From Crateriforma sp964453205 (GTDB lineage Bacteria > Planctomycetota > Planctomycetia > Pirellulales > Pirellulaceae), in NCBI GenBank assembly GCA_964453205.1, contig CAYVRC010000202.1:1-9587 (forward strand): 9,587 nt of DNA, written 5' to 3'. Shown piece after piece: positions 7,640-9,587 of this stretch (within the stretch, counting starts at the first letter, position 1; each line of letters begins with the position of its first letter). The notes beneath the pieces are model-generated. The model did no database searches. It was not told the DNA's origin and saw only the letters and a program-made list of their open reading frames with translations. The position numbers and the translations under genes are program-made.

Positions 7640-7713
7640 AGCCAGCGGTGGGATTTGAACCCACAACCCTCGCATTACGAATGCGATGCTCTGCCAATTG
7701 AAGCTACGCCGGC
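7640..7713 (-). tRNA. tRNA-Thr (anticodon CGU)
   Basis: The complementary strand folds as a complete 74-nt cloverleaf. The acceptor stem GCCGGCG pairs with CGCTGGC (one G-T wobble), and the D arm is GCTT...GAGC. The anticodon stem TCGCA/TGCGA holds the loop TTCGTAA, giving anticodon CGT (plus-strand 7677-7679), which reads the ACG threonine codon. The variable loop is GGGTT and the T arm is GTGGG-TTCAAAT-CCCAC. The discriminator base is T, and the 3' CCA is not encoded (the next bases are TCA). The anticodon arm closely matches E. coli tRNA-Thr(CGU). Confidence 0.97.
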
Positions 7714-7738
7714 GAATCGGGTGACCCGGGAACCCAAG

Positions 7739-7768
7739 AAAATACGCTCCCGAGGGATTTTTCGTCAA
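7739..7768 (-). promoter_or_regulatory. Sigma-70-like promoter of tRNA-Thr
   Basis: On the minus strand TTGACG (7768-7763, 5 of 6 to consensus) is separated by 18 bp from TATTTT (7744-7739, 4 of 6). The tRNA 5' end lies 25 nt beyond the -10, leaving a short leader for RNase P. No other gene start lies between, so this promoter may also serve the TPR-alphaCTD gene and tgt. It is a consensus match only. Confidence 0.45.
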
Positions 7769-7770
7769 GA

Positions 7771-7849
7771 GGCACCGGCAAGAACCGTGCCGTACAGCGA
7801 AAATTCTTCGCTCCCCGACCCGATTCCGGGTTCGGTCGGGTCGCGGGGC
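7771..7849 (-). terminator. Hairpin-rich spacer after gnd, possible terminator
   Basis: Downstream of the gnd stop are three short inverted repeats. One is an 8-bp perfect stem, CGACCCGA (7816-7823) with TCGGGTCG (7836-7843), around a 12-nt loop. The second is GCGAA/TTCGC at 7797-7811. The third is GGCACCGG (7771-7778) with CCGTGCC (7785-7791), with one bulge. None is followed by a good U-tract in the gnd direction, so intrinsic termination is uncertain. The position between gnd and the tRNA promoter fits a terminator. Confidence 0.3.
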
Positions 7850-7874
7850 GATTGGGGGGCGATCCAACGAAACG

Positions 7875-9347
7875 TCAAACCGGCTTTCGGAGCTGCAACC
7901 ACTCGCTGTGGAACGTGCCTTCCCTGTCCGTCCGCCGGTACGTATGAGCACCGAAATAGTCGCGTTGGGCTTGCAGCAGGTTCGCCGGCAACCGTGCCAA
8001 GCGGTACCCGTCGTAGTAGTTCAGCGCCGTGCCGAACGCCGGAACCGGGATGCCCATGATGCTGGCCGCGGCGATGACCGCCCGCCAAGACGCTTGGCTG
8101 TTCTCGATCGCCTGGTCGAAGTATGGATACAGAAGCAAGTTTTCCAAATCCGGCTGGTCTTCGAAGGCCTCCTTGATCCGATCCAGGAACTGCGCGCGGA
8201 TGATGCATCCGCCTCGCCACAACAATGCGGCTTGGCCGTAATCCAGGTCCCAGTCGTGCTCGGCCGACGCCGCCTGCAACTGCACGAAGCCTTGGGCGTA
8301 ACTGACGATCTTGGAGGCGTACAAAGCGTCACGGACCGCGTCGATGAAGGCCTGTCTGTCGCCGATCAGCGACATCGCCGCGGCACGCATTTGCGGGTTG
8401 GCCGATTCGGAGGGACCGCCCAGTTTCTCGCTGGCCCGGACCCGAGCTTCCTTTTGTGCCGACAGACCGCGAGCGAACACGGCGGTGGTCACCAGCGTGC
8501 TGGGGACGCCCAAGTCCAGGGCGAGTTGGCTCATCCATTTCCCGGTCCCCTTGGCACCGGCGACGTCCAGGACCTTGTCGACCAAATAGCCGTCGCCACC
8601 TTGATCATCTTTGACGCTGAAAATGTCGCGGCTGATTTCAATCAAGTAGCTCTGCAGTTCGCCTTGGTTCCAAGTGTCGAACACGTCGTACAGTTCGTCG
8701 TTGGACAGTCCGCCGAGTTCGCTGAGCAACTGATACGCTTCGCAGATCAACTGCATGTCGCCGTACTCGATGCCGTTGTGAACCATCTTGACGTAATGCC
8801 CGGCGCCACGAGGGCCGACCCATTCGCAGCAGGGGATGTCGTCGTCGGGCCCGACTTTGGCAGCGATGGCTTGGAACATCTCCTTGATTTCCGGCCAAGC
8901 CGCTTGGCTGCCACCGGGCATCAGGCTGGGGCCTTTGAGCGCGCCTTCTTCGCCGCCCGAAACGCCCGCACCGACGAACAAAAGACCGGCATCTTCGACG
9001 GTCTTGGTCCGCCGTTCGGTGTCCAAGTAGTACGTGTTGCCGCCGTCGATGATGATGTCGCCGGGGTCACACAGCGGAATCAGCGAATCAATGATCGCGT
9101 CGACCGCGGGGCCGGCTTTGACCAGCATCATCAGCTTGCGAGGTCGCTTGACGGCTTTGACGAAGTCCTCGAGCGAGTGGGTACCGACGAAGTTCTTGCC
9201 GGCGGCTCGACCGGCAATCAAATCGTCGACCTTGCTGGTGGTGCGGTTGTAGACGGCCACCTTGTAGCCGCGGCTCTCCACATTCAGAGCCAAATTCTCG
9301 CCCATCACAGCCAGTCCAATCAGACCAAAATCGCAGTCGCCGCTCAT
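7875..9347 (-). CDS. gnd: 6-phosphogluconate dehydrogenase, decarboxylating (NADP+-type)
   Basis: This 490-residue cytoplasmic enzyme of the oxidative pentose phosphate pathway converts 6-phosphogluconate and NADP+ to ribulose 5-phosphate, CO2 and NADPH. The N-terminal Rossmann motif GLIGLAVMGENLALN (residues 8-22) and NRTT (34-37) bind the cofactor. GVSGGEEGALKGPSLMPGG (128-146) and GAGHYVKMVHNGIEYGD contain the substrate site, with catalytic Lys187 and Glu194. The C-terminal substrate-binding tail HTYRRTDREGTFHSEW is intact. It is colinear with E. coli Gnd (468 residues), slightly longer through small insertions and an LQLRKPV tail. The length fits the long, homodimeric Gnd class rather than the short ~300-residue GndA/YqeC type. 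The ATG at 9347 fits the family N-terminus; no clear Shine-Dalgarno precedes it. A hairpin-rich spacer follows it before the tRNA-Thr promoter, so it is probably transcribed separately. Confidence 0.97.
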   Translation of the reverse strand: MSGDCDFGLIGLAVMGENLALNVESRGYKVAVYNRTTSKVDDLIAGRAAGKNFVGTHSLEDFVKAVKRPRKLMMLVKAGPAVDAIIDSLIPLCDPGDIIIDGGNTYYLDTERRTKTVEDAGLLFVGAGVSGGEEGALKGPSLMPGGSQAAWPEIKEMFQAIAAKVGPDDDIPCCEWVGPRGAGHYVKMVHNGIEYGDMQLICEAYQLLSELGGLSNDELYDVFDTWNQGELQSYLIEISRDIFSVKDDQGGDGYLVDKVLDVAGAKGTGKWMSQLALDLGVPSTLVTTAVFARGLSAQKEARVRASEKLGGPSESANPQMRAAAMSLIGDRQAFIDAVRDALYASKIVSYAQGFVQLQAASAEHDWDLDYGQAALLWRGGCIIRAQFLDRIKEAFEDQPDLENLLLYPYFDQAIENSQASWRAVIAAASIMGIPVPAFGTALNYYDGYRLARLPANLLQAQRDYFGAHTYRRTDREGTFHSEWLQLRKPV

Positions 9348-9587
9348 CGTGTTTCGTTCGTTTCGGTGGTGGGTCGCTAGAAAGTCAGCCCGGCAAAGTT
9401 CTGACCGCTGAAAGGCCGAAGCTTCGCATGGGAGGGATCAGCCGGAAAGCAGACAAACCGCCCGGCTCGTCCGAGATTCTAGGCCATGGCGGCATTCCCG
9501 AAAGGGCCACACTCCGGGAGCTCTTCAAGCCTGCGATTTAGGTACACAGCTATCCAGTTTCAGATTGTGCCACCCATAATTTCAGAT
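9348..9587. promoter_or_regulatory. Upstream region of gnd, no gene seen
   Basis: This 240-bp non-coding stretch should contain the gnd promoter. The minus strand has TAGAAT at 9481-9476 (5 of 6 to a -10), about 130 nt before the ATG, but without a convincing -35. A direct repeat sits at the extreme right end. I find no convincing ORF or RNA gene. Confidence 0.35.
9558..9587. repeat. Short direct repeat TTTCAGAT, 22-bp period
   Basis: TTTCAGAT occurs at 9558-9565 and again at 9580-9587, the last base of the window. The start-to-start distance is 22 bp, about two helical turns. The flanks are not conserved, and a third copy would lie off the window. It may be a regulator site pair or chance. 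Confidence 0.25.

Noticed and set aside
6394..7701. 435-codon plus-strand open frame opposite the TPR-alphaCTD gene and running into the tRNA
   Set aside because: It is antisense to a gene with clear domains and also reads through the tRNA. Its composition is that of a codon-bias shadow.
7908..9380. 490-codon open frame on the plus strand opposite gnd
   Set aside because: It is antisense to an unmistakable gnd. Long antisense frames are expected from GC-rich third positions, and the translation (rich in Arg, Gln, Val) has no recognisable domain.

Overview
The window looks like a draft-assembly contig from a planctomycete, probably of the Rhodopirellula/Pirellulales type. The reasons are the high-GC, GC3-biased codon use, a secreted iduronate-2-sulfatase-like sulfatase next to a secreted PQQ-type beta-propeller protein of the DWPQFRG class, and a TPR protein with two RNA polymerase alpha-CTD-like domains. 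This lineage call is inferred from protein style; there is no rRNA in the window.

Left block (1-1870, minus strand): L-rhamnose isomerase (rhaA) is followed 34 nt downstream by the first ~194 codons of a membrane transporter resembling NCS1 (purine-cytosine permease-like) proteins. The pair looks like part of a rhamnose-use operon running off the left edge. rhaA is interrupted by a run of exactly 100 N. That run is a placeholder gap: it leaves the two halves out of frame, and about 164 nt are probably missing.

Middle block (2077-5038, plus strand): diverging from rhaA across a ~206-bp intergenic region with a good sigma-70-like promoter is a secreted Cys-type sulfatase of the iduronate-2-sulfatase group. 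It is followed by a secreted PQQ-like beta-propeller protein. With rhaA next door, this suggests use of a sulfated, rhamnose-containing polysaccharide; that link is inference.

Right block (5130-9347, minus strand; transcription order gnd, tRNA-Thr, TPR-alphaCTD gene, tgt): gnd (6-phosphogluconate dehydrogenase) stands first. After a hairpin-containing spacer comes a promoter-like TTGACG-18-TATTTT, then tRNA-Thr(CGU). Only 46 nt later comes the TPR protein carrying two alpha-CTD-like domains and no alpha-NTD, and 7 nt after that tgt (tRNA-guanine transglycosylase). The tRNA, TPR-alphaCTD gene and tgt could share one transcript. The tandem alpha-CTD/TPR protein is the most unusual item in the window. 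No CRISPR array, IS element, phage gene or defence system was recognised.
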